A stretch of 64,000 nucleotides of DNA from Guadua angustifolia (GCA_036346375.1 CM070511.1:11904001-11968000), one strand, 5' to 3'; positions 33,870 to 43,840 are shown, numbered from the stretch's first letter. Notes: generated by a model not told the origin, from the letters alone. Numbers and translations: made by a program.

Positions 33870-34229
33870 GTGAATGGCGCTATTTGTGCATGTCATTGTT
33901 GATGGAGGTAGCTGCAACAATCTTGCGAGTATATACATGGTCGAGAAGCTTGGCTTGACCACAAATCCACTTCCTCAACAATCTGAAATTGAATGGCTCA
34001 ATTCCAATGGCAAGGTTCGGTAACTAAAACTGTTCAAGTACCTATCTCGATTGGTTCTTATCATGATAATGTTGTTTGCGTTGTTGTACCCATGGATGCT
34101 TGCTCTCTTTTATTGGGTAGACCTTGGATCTATGATATGGATGCTATACATCATGGTAGGACCAATGAGTATACTTTCTTGTATAAGGGAAAGAAAATTG
34201 TTTTGAAACCTATGAGCCCTCTTGAATGA
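33870..34229 (+). pseudogene. CRM-like aspartic protease
   Basis: Cleaves the polyprotein in autonomous relatives. VHVIVDGGSCNNLAS (about 33882-33930) carries the Asp active-site motif, followed by MVEKLGLTTNPLPQ. A frameshift occurs near 34020 (a TAA after GKVR in the first frame). The second frame gives VTKTVQVPISIGSYHDNVVC, then LLLGRPWIYDMDAIHHGRTN, and ends KPMSPLE with a stop at 34227-34229. The LLGRPW motif is typical of the protease C terminus in this group. Confidence 0.85.
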
Positions 34230-34499
34230 GAAGCATTGATGTTAAGCGAGCTCAAAGTGAAAAAGAAGAGGGTGGAATTCAAAGTGTAGCTAGTAAATCA
34301 ATCCATTCAACTACACCATTGCTCAAAAACCTGATCTTAAGTTGAAGGGTAAAGTATTGTTAGCTACAAAAGTTCTCTCACAAGATAACAAGGATAGTAT
34401 AGAACTATTGCCAATATCTTTGCTTTGCCTCCTGTTGTCACTAACCTTTTGCAGGAGCATAGGAAGGAGTCGAGGGCGACTCCAATTCAGAAGGGAGGA
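34230..34499 (+). pseudogene. CRM-like pol remnant and polypurine tract
   Basis: After the protease, LKGKVLLATK (34336-34367) and FALPPVVTNLLQEHRKE (about 34421-34470, another frame) match the spacer just ahead of RT in CRM pol. The text then switches to SRATPIR-like residues that run into the LTR as DEDIPTKDTT. All of RT, RNase H and the integrase core is missing between these points. AGAAGGGAGGA (about 34488-34499) is the polypurine tract adjoining the 3' LTR. In CRM elements the integrase tail is known to extend into the 3' LTR, which explains the junction. Confidence 0.65.
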
Positions 34500-35379
34500 T
34501 GATGAGGACATCCCAACCAAGGATACAACCGCTGCCCTTCTTCCCCTCGACCACTACTTCATCCCCGACCGTCGCTGTTTCGGCCGCTACTTCATCTTTG
34601 ATGCTTGGAGGGCTTAATCCGGAAGCAAGGCCTTTCCACCCACCTTTGCTGGACCAGCACGTCAAGATCATCCACCGAGGACAGCCCACGCGCCAAGGAA
34701 GGCCCAAGATCAAGCCCAATTCGTCCACAACTCCGGTTCGGCCATCCAGGAGCAGCAGTACTTCAAACGGACATAACTTGGGTTCCCGGACTCCGTTTCT
34801 AGTGTGCGACCACTCGTTTGAAAGCTATCGAGATAGCCTTTCTAATGGATCTGGTCCCACGGCCAAATTCCTCGTGGAGCGACATGAAATCACAAAAAAA
34901 TCTCACGGGACAGAAATCCCGGGTGCTGCGCCACCTTTCTTTTGGGCCCAAGGCCCATGTATCTTAGGGTTTTGGTGGGCACCGCTGTTTTGGCTGCCCT
35001 ACACCTCCTGGCCGCCGCTATATATGTGGCCGCCGCCACTCTTTTTCGTTTAGGTTTTGTTTGTGTTTGGTAGACCCCGTGTGCGTCCCTCCTCGTGTTT
35101 GCGCGTGTCGACTAGACCGCCCGAACCGAGAAAACAGAACCTCAACTTGTTTCTTTTGATTTCAATACTACCCTTTCAGATTGCTTCATACTTTGTTCTT
35201 GCGGGTTCTCGATTTCTTGCAGGAACAATTGATCGATTGGATCTTGTATCTGTGTGGATTGGCATTGCGATTGTGAAGCTCCCGACCTGCTGGTTAGAAG
35301 CCCTAAATTCGGTGCCATCAACACCCCCAAATCGACGTAACATCATCTCACCGAAAGATCGGGATCCCCGTCCCCATCA
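34500..35379 (+). repeat. CRM-like 3' LTR
   Basis: 880 bp, partner of 30341-31217, same ends, TATA box at about 35018. Followed by TTCGG (35380-35384). Confidence 0.95.
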
Positions 35380-35625
35380 TTCGGTCTCGCCACCGGGCAA
35401 CCGCCAGGTCACCTGATCCAACAGCCCCAGGGCCTCGAGCTCCTTCATCCTCGTGACCGACAAGGTACTTTTCCCCAGCTTGGCCATGGCGAACGTCGTG
35501 TGGAGATGGAAAAGCGATGCCTTTCGGCGAGAAGGCTTGGGAGGAGGCCTTGAAGCTTTGGTGATGATCCAAAGCTCGGGGTCTTCCACGGCGCTCTTGG
35601 GATTTAACCTCCTACGGCGCCTCAA
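35380..35625 (-). pseudogene. Tat antisense ORF (inner element), N-terminal part
   Basis: Starts MRRRRRLNPKSAVEDPELWI and continues to KLGKSTLSVTRMKELEALGL and VTWRLPGGETE at the TSD. This is the characteristic N terminus of Tat antisense ORFs in grasses. The codon ending at 35380 is followed, once the CRM-like element and one TSD copy are removed, by an in-frame codon starting at 30335 (minus). The gene was therefore open at this point when the insertion happened. Confidence 0.75.
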
Positions 35626-35890
35626 AAGGCGCGCCGGGCATGATTAGACGGGCTCAATTAAGACCTGGGCAGCGGACTCGAAGCACTGCAGGTGTCCGCC
35701 GGCTGTTGGCATCCGTATCGCCGGAAAAATCAAAGGTCGCCAGTGTCTGCTTTGGGGTTCACTTTTACGATCTCCGCCGAGCCTCGAACAAGGTTCCAAG
35801 ACCTTGCAAGGGTTGCCGCCAATGACTGTTGGGTGAGGCTCGAGGCCATCCTTGGTGCTACTTCTATGACCTTGAGCCTCGGGGCTAGGC
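35626..35890. other. Inner Tat 3' untranslated region
   Basis: Between the antisense ORF start and the 3' LTR; it should hold the antisense promoter and the polypurine tract. The bases before the LTR (CCTCGGGGCTAGGC) are a poor polypurine tract. Confidence 0.45.
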
Positions 35891-36547
35891 TGTCCGGGGC
35901 GGGCAACCCTTGGTCGGTCGGCCTGATCAACGGTCCCCTAGCTCGGAAGGCCTCGATCAAAGACTCGGATCAAGCTCGAGGCCGCTCGACCTAGAAGCGC
36001 AGATATCTCGAGCTCGGGGCCCTTCGACCCTCTTGTTTGGGATGATTCAAGGTCGGTGGCGTTCCTTGGATCCCGAACACGTCATCACTTGGCGATTCAC
36101 GAGCGTGGGATCGTGGAGTAATCTTGAGCGCGCGCGGCGGGATCGAGCGGTTTCCACCGGCTATCAATGTGCATGAAGGCCACGATCCGAGGAATACTCC
36201 CGAGCGTTGCAAGGAGAATGGGTATAAGGCGAGGCTTTGTAAACACTTAGGGAGGAGAACCCACATAACACACACCCGAGTTCAAGTTTAGACTTAGCAT
36301 CGTCAAGATTGAGTAACCCTCTCTTGTACTCACAAACATCGGGAACCACCACCGCAAGGTGGCCGGAGTAGAAACTATTACCTTCTCGGGGCTCGAACCA
36401 GATAATCCTCCATCTCGTTCGTTGTCCCTAGCTCCGACCATCGACCTCCTCGACCTCATTCCCCTGTTCGCGCAAAGCGCAGTTGTGGTCCCATTTCTCA
36501 TTGACTCCTACCTCGTTTTCTGCGGTTGGCGATCCCGATCGTCGACA
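35891..36547 (+). repeat. Inner Tat 3' LTR
   Basis: 657 bp from TGTCCGGGGCGGGCAACCC to GATCGTCGACA, partner of 20660-21314. The TSD GAAGC follows at 36548-36552. Confidence 0.95.
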
Positions 36548-36552
36548 GAAGC

Positions 36553-37520
36553 TTCTGCACTTGAGGATATCACGTCTTGGATTCGCCCAATACTTCATTG
36601 ACAAAATAAACCGGGCGCTGAATTCTCTGTAGGTGTCCCTCTTCATCCCGCTCCACGACAATCGTGGCGCTGACTATGTGAGTCGTTGCCGCTATGTAAA
36701 GCAGGAGGGGTTCCTCTGGTGCCGGCGCAACTAACACCGGAGGTGTGGTCAGGAGCGCCTGCAGGTCCTCGAAGGTCTACTGAGCCTCGGGAGTCCATTG
36801 AAAGTTGTCTTGCTTCTTCAAGAGTTTAAAGAACGGCATTCCCCGACTGCCCAAGCGAGAGATGAACCGGCCGAGTGCCACCATGCATCTCGTGAGCTTC
36901 TGGACTTCCTTCTGGCAAGTCGGTGGCTTCATCTTGAGAATAGCATTGATTTTTTCGGGGTTCGCCTCGATGCCGCGGTGAGACACGATAAATCCGAGCA
37001 GCTTCTCGGAGGGAGCTCCGAAGACGCACTTTTCGGGGTTAAGCCTCATCTTGAAGGCCCGTAAGCTCTCGAACGTCTTGGCTAGGTCGAAGGTGAGGTC
37101 TTCCTTTACTCGGGTTTTAACCACAACGTCGTCTACGTATGCCTCCACGTTGCGTCCGAGTTAAGTGTGAAAACAACGCTGAATAGTCTTGTTGGTAGGT
37201 CGCGCGCGGTATTTTCAACTTTGAATGGCATTGTGATGTAGCACTGGCGCCGAGCGGTGTGATGAGCAGCGTCTTGATGCAGTCTTCTTCCTTCAACGGT
37301 TTGGTGGTACCACGAGTATCGTCTAAGAAACTCAGGAGCTCGCACCCGGTGGTGGAGTCTACCACCTGGTCGATGCGGGGCAACCCAAAGGGATCATTTG
37401 GGCACGCCTTATTGAGATCTGTGTAATTGACACACATGTGCCAACTTTTATTCTTTTTGTGTATAAGAACTGGATTCACCAACCAGTCGGGATGATACAC
37501 TTCTTTTCTAAAATTAGCTG
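36553..37520 (-). pseudogene. Outer Tat reverse transcriptase and start of RNase H
   Basis: RT of the outer element. HPDWLVNPVLIHKKNKSWHM, CVNYTDLNKACPNDPFGLPR and IDQVVDSTTGCELLSFLD are followed by a scrambled stretch (37320-37150) where the substrate-binding part of the palm has lost sequence. VEAYVDDVVVKTRVKEDL (from about 37148) holds the YVDD catalytic loop. Then FIVSHRGIEANPEKINAI, KEVQKLTRCMVALGRFIS and MPFFKLLKKQDNFQW follow to 36783. RNase H connection sequence continues to 36553, where YPQVQKL runs into the inserted element. There is a stop just before YPQ. The frame resumes at 20659. Confidence 0.88.
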
Positions 37521-38400
37521 CTAGAAGCTTGGTGATCTCCTCCCTGATGGCGTCGCGGCGGTCTTGTGCGACCGTCGAAGTGGCTGTTTGACGGGCTTTG
37601 CTTTTTTGTCAACATTGAGTGAATGCTCGATCACCTCCCTAGGGACACCAGGCATGTCGGATGGTTTCCAAGTGAAGATGTCCCGGTTCACCCGAAGAAA
37701 AGTGATGAGCACCTCTTCCTATTTGGGATCAAGCCCTGTCCCAATCAAGGCTATCTGGGCCGAGTTGGACGAGTTGAGAATCACCTGCTTGATTCCCTCG
37801 TTAGGCTTCATGCTTGACCTGGCTTGCTTCGCAGTCAGGACATTGCCTTTGCCCCGCGGGATGGTAGCCGCCTGCCTGATCTTCTCAGCCTCGGCCGACG
37901 CCACCAGCAGCTCGGCCAGGTCGCAGCTTTCCATGTCGCACATGAAGGACTGCTTGACATCCCTCCGAACCGTGATGACACCGTTTGGACCTGGCATCTT
38001 CAGCGCGAGGTACATGTAGTGAGGGACGGCCATGAACCTGGCCAATCATGGCCTTCCCAAGATGGCATGGTATGCCGTCTCGAAATCAGCCACCTCAAAG
38101 TTTAGGTACTCCGTCCGGTAGTTCTCCTTGGTCCCAAATGTCACCGGGAGCATGATTTGTCCGAGTGGCACCGTCGAAGTTCCGGGGATTACCCTGTGAA
38201 ATGGTGACGATCCTCGCTTCAGCTCGGAGCGAGGGATCTTCATATCATCAAAGGTCTTGGAGAAAAGGATGTTGAGCCCACTTCCTCCGTCGACCAGCAC
38301 CCTCTTGAGCCTAACGCTGCGTATGATAGGGTCCAGGACCAAAGGATATCTGCCTGGGAAGGGGACGCAATTGGGGTGATCCGAGTGATCGAAAGTGATC
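37521..38400 (-). pseudogene. Outer Tat aspartic protease and linker
   Basis: RVLVDGGSGLNILFSKTFDD (about 38306-38247) carries the Asp active-site motif, followed by VPLGQIMLPVTFGTKENYRT and YHAILGRP, a complete retropepsin-like domain ending at 38049. A stop replaces the next codon. The linker to RT is readable as MPGPNGVITVRRDVKQSF (about 37990), then ITFLRVNRDIFTWKPSDMPG and EVIEHSLNVDKKAKPVKQ (37706-37580). This is the best preserved part of the outer element, broken only by isolated stops and a frameshift near 37560. Confidence 0.87.
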
Positions 38401-40170
38401 GGGACCTCGGACTACCTCAGGTACTGGGGCGTCGCTGGCGTCACTGCGTTGACCTCCTGAGCGGTAAGCTTCTGCTTCCGCTTGGACTCATACGCAGCCG
38501 AACCCCCGAAGATATAGTTGAGCTCGTGCTCAGTCACCTGGTAGTCGCCTCCATCTTCCTCAGGCGGGTCTTGCTTCTTCGCCGCTTCGCCCTTGCCGCT
38601 CTTCGCCCTATTGCTGCTCTCGCGGGCAAACCTCTTCAGGGTGTAGCAGTCCTTGGCCGCGTGCCTCCCCTGGGGGTGGAAAGGGCAAATGGCATCCATT
38701 ACCTCGTCGTAGCCGCCGCCCCGTGGCCCTCGGGGACGAGTGTGCTTGGCCGCCGCGACCAGCTCTCCGGGCCCACGCTTCTTGTCCCTTGGTTTGGAGG
38801 ACTCGGCGTGATCCTTTTTATCCTTCTGCCGCGGACGGTCCTCCTAGCGCTCTGCCAGGGTGTCCGAAGCCGTGGCATAGTGATCAGCCATGGTGAACAT
38901 CTCCTTGACGGTGGTCGGCGGACTCCGGGACATCTTCTTGATTAAGTCGGGGTCACTGACTCCCTTCTGGAAGGCAGCTATGACGACCGCCTCTAAGACA
39001 TCCCGAACGGTATTCTTCTTCTGCATGAAACGTCGGATGAACTCCCGCAGAGACTCGTTCTTCTTCTGATGGAGCTAGTATAGGTCCCATGCGATCCCAG
39101 GCCTCTCGAAGGTGCCCTGGAAGTTTGAGATAAACTGCTCACAGAGATCACCCCAGGAATCTATAGAACCCGCTGGGAGTCTCATGAGCCAAGCTTGGGC
39201 TGAGGGGGTGAGCGTGACCGACAGGTAGTTCGCCATCACGCTCTGGTCACCCCCTGCGGCCTTGACTACGAGGGCATACACTTGCAGCCATGCCTCCGGA
39301 TCTCTCTCGCCATCGAACTTAACGATGCCCATAGGGTTAAAACCATCGGGCCAAACTACTCGGCGAAGTCGGGGAGTGAAGGCACAGACCCCATCATAGG
39401 CCCACTGCTGCGCCGTCGAGGCGATCGACGCGGGGGCGTCCCGTCCTGGTTGTCTCCATTGTCACTCTTGGCCAGGCGGCCATGGCCCTTGCGGTCGGCG
39501 TGGTCATCATGTCGGCCATCGTAGCCGATGCCGAAACGCTCGTAGTCATCCTCACGTCGGCGCCTCTCCCCTTCTTCTCGATCACGGCGCCTAGCAGTAA
39601 GATCCACGCGGAGATCACGGTTGAGGCTCCAGCGGGCGTCTTTGCCCTGGCGGAGCTCCAACCGACTGCCCCTAGGCTGACTTTGTGCAGTCCGACTGCT
39701 GCCGGTCTGGGTAGCCGTGCGGGCGCGGGAATGTGCCTTCTCCGCGGGTGCTTCTTGGTTTTGCTGAACCGCTGCCGCCGTCACCATGGGTTTAACTTGA
39801 GCCACGATCGGGGCTGCGGGGCTGTCAGGGCCAAGGATCGGCCCCAGGATGTCGAGCAGCATTTTGGAGGCGACGATGTTCTGCTGCGGCGTGTGGAAGA
39901 TCAGTTGGTCTCCTTTCTTCGCCTGCAGAAACTCCTCGTTGACGTTCGCCCCGGTTACGAAGGACTTGGCGCTTCGTCGCGAACGCCGCGACGGTGACGG
40001 TCCGCCTCCACCGTGTCCGCAGCTTCTTGCTGGTGCAGAGTGTCGGTCCGATCGTCCTCGATCACGAAGACGCCACGGAAGGTTCCTTGAGAGCGGGCTG
40101 CCGCGGCACTCCTCGATCTGGACCGGAGCTCTGGTGAGGGAGCGATGAGATCTTCCCTAGGGAGGGTCAA
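38401..40170 (-). pseudogene. gag: Outer Tat gag
   Basis: Capsid precursor. An N-terminal Arg/Glu-rich region (40170-39356) includes a charged stretch REEGERRRREDDYERFG. The gag core at 39332-39075 reads MGIVKFDGERDPEAWLQVYA, then LSVTLTPSAQAWLMRLPAGS and SWGDLCEQFISNFQGTFERP. It continues after a stop with SLREFIRRFMQKKNTV, IAAFQKGVSDPDLIKKM and VKEMFTMADHYATAS. A zinc-binding CPFHPQGRHAAKDCYTL lies near 38683-38630, followed by an acidic tail and DYQVTEHELNYIFGGSAAYE. Stops at about 39353, 39073, 38842 and 38410; otherwise one largely consistent set of frames. Confidence 0.87.
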
Positions 40171-40313
40171 GCCCTACCTTGAGAGAGCAAGCTTGCCGAA
40201 GTCATCGGTGATGAAGTCCAGGCTTCCAAAACAGGAGGCCTAGCTGGGAGTGAAGGAAATGGTTATCCCGCTGGGTGCCTCCATCAAACTCAAGGGGGAT
40301 GATCTTCGCGTAG

Positions 40314-40331
40314 CCCCTACCTGGCGCGCCA
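40314..40331 (-). other. Primer binding site region of outer Tat element
   Basis: On the minus strand TGGCGCGCCAGGTAGGGG, the phrase that follows the 5' LTR in many grass gypsy elements. I do not assign the tRNA. Confidence 0.75.
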
Positions 40332-40333
40332 AC

Positions 40334-40863
40334 TATCGATGGTTGTGATCGACAATGAAGAAAAGAGAATGGGGCAAGGTGGAAGATCTGAGTTTGATGG
40401 TAATGCAAGACACAAGACAGTTTTTACCCAGGTTAGGGCTCTCCAATGGAGATAACACCCTAGTCCTGCATTCGTTGTTTCTGATGTAAGTATGAATGTT
40501 CTTGGCTACAAGCTCTCTCTTATAGATATTTTTCCTCTCCCTCTCTTCCAGGGCTTCTTCTCTCTTTATACACCAGAGGAAGGGTCGCCTGGGCGCAGCC
40601 GTAGGAGTTGATGGGGCGCAGTAGGGAAGACCATCCTGCAGCTGCCCGACTAGGCACAGTAGCATGCAGGAGCAGAGCCACCCGTTGCAGGGGTACAAGT
40701 GCTGTCTACCCACTCTTGTCGCTTCCGCCTCCCAATCTTCTTTTTGTCTGTGACGGCTAAGACCTTCCAGAAGCTCTCCCCTTTTGCATGGCTGGCCCGG
40801 CCCACCCCCTTGGGCTGATCCGGTCGACCCATTAACCAGATACCCGGACCCATATGTTCCACA
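40334..40863 (-). repeat. Outer Tat 5' LTR
   Basis: On the minus strand it starts TGTGGAACATATGGG at 40863 and ends ATCGATA at 40334 (expected CA; one base changed). About 530 bp. TATA box GTATAAAGAGAG at about 40573-40562. It interrupts the CACTA A gene 2 frame at 40863/40864. Its partner LTR has been lost. Confidence 0.75.
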
Positions 40864-41924
40864 CCAACCTTCCACAGGACGACGCCAACGCCTCGTGTAC
40901 GTCCAGAGTGCTCTGGGTTTTGTAGGCCCCTTGTTAGCTCGTTGTTTTCCCTGTTTAGCACGAAGTTGCCCTGGGAAGACTCCTTGATAGACTGTACAAA
41001 CCTTCTGGCCACATCTCTCAGCACCTCTCCAAACACCGCGTTGCCGTAATCGTCAAGGCCATTGTCGTGAGCATAGAACCAATGCTTTGCTCTGTCGGGC
41101 CATTCCATTATCGCGGGTGTGACAACCTTCGCCAACAGGTCCTGTTCCCTCTTCTCCCATTTGGGTATAGCTTGACGGTAATCACCAAGGCCGAGTCGGT
41201 GGTGGTAATTCTTATTCTATGCATTCAGCTTGTTCTTCACACTCAAACTTTGACCTTCATCTGAAGTCTTGTAGTTCACGAACGCATCCCAGTGATCCTG
41301 CAATTTTGGGTACTTGTTGAAGTCGAGTGTTCGATTCTTCTTGATATACTCTGTGTTCAACTTCTTTTTAAAAGTCTGGAATGTGATGGCCATCTTCTTG
41401 AGTGTGTAACTCTTCACCTTCTCTTCGGTCCCTTAGGGGAAGGTGAATATCTCCTTCACATCAGTACAAAGTATGTTCTTCGTATCTTCAGGGACCTGAT
41501 CCCATTTCACTATGCTAATGGGCACGTGGTCCCTAACGTGGATGCCACATACCGAATTGAACGGACCAAGCGCCCCCAGGGGTGCAAGACGTTGGACATT
41601 CTCGCCAACTTCGGTGATAACGTTTCTTGCCTTCGACTTCTTGCTTGGTCCTCGCTGATGTGATTGCCTGCTTGGTTGACCAATCTGAAAGTATGGTACA
41701 ATCATGAACGGGTCAGAATGTTGGCTTAGCATGATAGTGGAACCGACAATCATGAACGGGTCATAGTGTTACCTCGCTGGCCTCATCATGCTCTACAGCC
41801 TCATCGGGCTCGGTGGCCACGGGTTAATCCACGAGGGCGGGTTCACGCTCCCCCGCCTCATGACTATCATCTCCCACAATCAAATTTCTCATAAATTCTT
41901 CTTCATCAAATCCTTCGCCCGCCA
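40864..41924 (-). pseudogene. CACTA A gene 2, N-terminal half
   Basis: Start at 41922-41924: MAGEGFDEEEFMRNLIVGDD, acidic. Then SARTKQEVEGKK-like basic sequence, FNSVCGIHVRDHVPISIVKW and KNILCTDVKEIFTFP (to about 41433). The conserved block of grass CACTA second genes follows: ITFQTFKKKLNTEYIKKNRT, then KYPKLQDHWDAFVNYKTSDE, IMEWPDRAKHWFYAHDNGLD, GNFVLNRENNELTRGLQNPE and HSGRTRGVGVV. It ends abruptly at the outer Tat LTR. The missing middle lay left of the Tat element; the C-terminal Ulp1 part survives at 1217-2549. Stops at about 41434 and 41214 and small shifts near 41700 make it non-functional. Confidence 0.82.
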
Positions 41925-42120
41925 TCCTTGCTTCTTAAGCTAGAAGAAGGCACTGAAAATTAACAAAAATAGATCAACAAAAGGTCAAATATTATCGACA
42001 AGTAAAGATCACGTTTCATGTAAAGCTAATGGTACTACTCTAAAACGGCGAGGAGGACGGTGGGAAAGAGAAGGTAGAGAGGACGGGTGGAGACACCAAA
42101 GATGTTCTTAACTTAAGTAG
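41925..42120. other. Non-coding sequence upstream of CACTA A gene 2 start
   Basis: Includes GATGGCGGG near the start codon and AT-rich sequence. Probably an intron or 5' leader between gene 2 exon 2 and an upstream exon. Confidence 0.35.
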
Positions 42121-42610
42121 GCCAAATACTATCGACAAGTATACTTATATATTTCACATGATACATATACATTTGACATTTCACATATACTTATACATTT
42201 CAAAATTCAAATACATTACATTTCACATATACTTATACATAGAAATTGCTTCAAAATTCACATATACATAGAAATTTCAAAATTCACCAAGAATTAGAAA
42301 AATTCATATGATACATATACATTTGACATGATACATATACATTTCAAAATTCAAATACATTAATTTCACATATACTTATACATAGAAATTGCTTCAAACT
42401 TCACATATACATAGAAATTTCAAAATTCAAATACATTACATGTCACATATACTTATACATAGAAATTGCTTCAAAATTCACATATACATAGAAATTTCAA
42501 AATTCACCAAGAATTTGAAAAATTCACATGATACATATACATTTCAAAATTCAAATACATTACATTTCACATATACTTATACATAGAAATTGCAATATTT
42601 TCAAAATTTT
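42121..42610. repeat. AT-rich direct-repeat cluster in CACTA A
   Basis: The phrase CACATATACTTATACATAG recurs at about 42224, 42367, 42444 and 42568, interleaved with TTTCAAAATTCA and ATACATATACATTT phrases. Spacings of 143, 77 and 124 bp show an irregular, reshuffled array, not a clean tandem repeat. Confidence 0.75.
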
Positions 42611-43590
42611 CAAGTAGCATAAACTCTTTCACATTCTTTCAACAAAGCACTAGGAATCTACAGACTACAAATTACATGCAAATATTCCCAATGACACATC
42701 ACCAGCTTCAACCTTGGCAGCCTTCACACCAGGATATTGGCACTGAAATTGACTCTCAGCCGTATTTCAAGTTCTTGTATCTCTAATTTTGAACAGATAG
42801 AAGCCCCACACATTACAAAGTATTTTTTAAATTTATGCACTTAAATACTGCTCAGGTACAAACACAAAGAATAGTAAACAAGTTTATAGAGCAAGGCCTA
42901 AGTGCCAATAAGGTTGTAGAGCATCAGAAGAGAACAATATTAGTTGATATCACCTTCAAATAAAGAAATTTTTCTGCATTTATATCTATGCCCATGGAAA
43001 CTAGTGAGAGAAATCATACATCCGGATATGCAAAAACACAATAATTTCTTTAGATGTACACAAGTGGCTTGCAGGACTTAAGCTTACATTATCATACACA
43101 AAAACTGAACAGTATACAAAAGATTTTGTTGCATCTCATAGCATTTAAGCAACCACATACTTTAGATCCTTGATGTTCTATAGCTAGCAAACTGATTCAA
43201 TACTTTTTTAAAAAAATTGTCAGGCAACTTACAACTAGAAAAATTGTTAAGCTTATTTATTCATCACTGATGTCTCATGCGTGCCAAGCTTGCAGCTATC
43301 ATAGAAACGCAACATTCAAGAGTGTGGTCGCGCGATGGCTGGTGGCACCTACCCATTATCTTACCTCCATTTTATGAACTTAAACCTTATCTAAGTCGAC
43401 CATATCTGATCATATAAAACCTAATCCTTTTGTTACACGATATTTGTCCACAGTCCATTATGTACATAGACTAAGAACACACTAAATCATCATAACTATC
43501 TCAAGTGACTGCCAAATTTGCAAGTAAATTCAAACATACAATGAGTCAATTCAAGAAGGTCAATCCATTCAGCGTGAACTTACATTGTAC
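42611..43590. other. CACTA A intergenic or intron sequence, no gene
   Basis: AT-rich, with no ORF of note and no repeat that stands out. It lies between gene 2 and its probable upstream exon. Confidence 0.4.
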
Positions 43591-43785
43591 TTAGGGCAGG
43601 GAGGGAATGATGGCGGCATGTGCGGGGTCATCGGAGGCGAGGAGGACAGTGGCACACACGGGGTCTTCGGAGGCTAGGAGGACGGCGGCGCGCGCGTGGT
43701 CGTCAGTGGTGAGGAGGACAGTGGCACGTGCGGAGTCGTCGGAGGCAAGGACTGAAAGGCAGTAGCAGCGGGGACTGGAAGGCAA
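43591..43785 (-). repeat. 36-bp minisatellite encoding a 12-residue repeat (upstream of CACTA A gene 2)
   Basis: Repeat units begin at 43621, 43657, 43693 and 43729, so the period is exactly 36 bp (3 to 4 units). On the minus strand one open frame reads 12-residue units of the pattern LASDDPARATVL (variants LASDDSARATVL, LTTDDHARAAVL, LASEDPVCATVL, LASDDPAHAAII). GC-rich in an otherwise AT-rich stretch. Because it lies about 1.7 kb upstream of the gene 2 start on the same strand, it may be a leader exon. Whether it is translated is unknown. Confidence 0.65.
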
Positions 43786-43840
43786 TGGAGAGGTTGGAGA
43801 CTAAGCTTCTACTCTCCAATTTATATGTGGCACCATCTGT

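Larger units (their letters stand above)
30341..35379 (+). mobile_element. CRM-like non-autonomous Ty3/gypsy element (gag-protease only)
   Basis: 5039 bp. LTRs 30341-31217 and 34500-35379 both start TGATGAGGACATCCC and end CCCCATCA. TSD TTCGG, PBS of the initiator-Met type and a polypurine tract are all present. Inside are Gag and a protease; RT, RNase H and integrase are absent. TGATG...CATCA ends and the Gag sequence point to the CRM (centromeric retrotransposon) lineage, and the layout resembles the non-autonomous centromeric elements known in rice. Its replication would depend on enzymes supplied by a full-length relative. Confidence 0.88.
20660..36547 (+). mobile_element. Inner Tat-lineage Ty3/gypsy retrotransposon
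   Basis: Complete at both ends: LTRs 20660-21314 and 35891-36547, TSD GAAGC on both sides. It is inserted in the RNase H frame of the outer Tat element; that frame resumes exactly when one TSD copy and the insertion are ignored. Plus-strand gag, protease, RT, RNase H and integrase remains are in the usual order (21380-26880), and an antisense ORF (minus, 35625 to about 27420) lies between pol and the 3' LTR. That antisense ORF is split by a CRM-like element (30341-35379). Coding regions are riddled with frameshifts, although the LTR pair is still very similar. Confidence 0.93.
15836..40863 (-). mobile_element. Outer Tat-lineage Ty3/gypsy retrotransposon, split and truncated
   Basis: Minus-strand order from the right: 5' LTR (40334-40863), PBS, gag, protease and RT (to 36553), then, after the inserted element 20660-36547, RNase H and integrase (20659 to about 18970). 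These are followed by plus-strand antisense ORFs (18563-18270 and 17955-15836). An additional RNase H domain and an antisense ORF between pol and the 3' LTR are known Tat-lineage features. The 3' LTR is missing. The element sits in CACTA A gene 2; the right flank CCAAC (40864-40868) would be one target copy. Confidence 0.85.

Noticed and set aside
38376..38945. 189-residue plus-strand frame, hydrophobic and Leu-rich
   Set aside because: Antisense shadow of the outer Tat gag/protease coding sequence.
42121..42610. CRISPR-like repeat spacing
   Set aside because: Repeats are AT-rich, irregularly spaced and partly overlapping, the spacers are made of the same words, and the context is a plant transposon.
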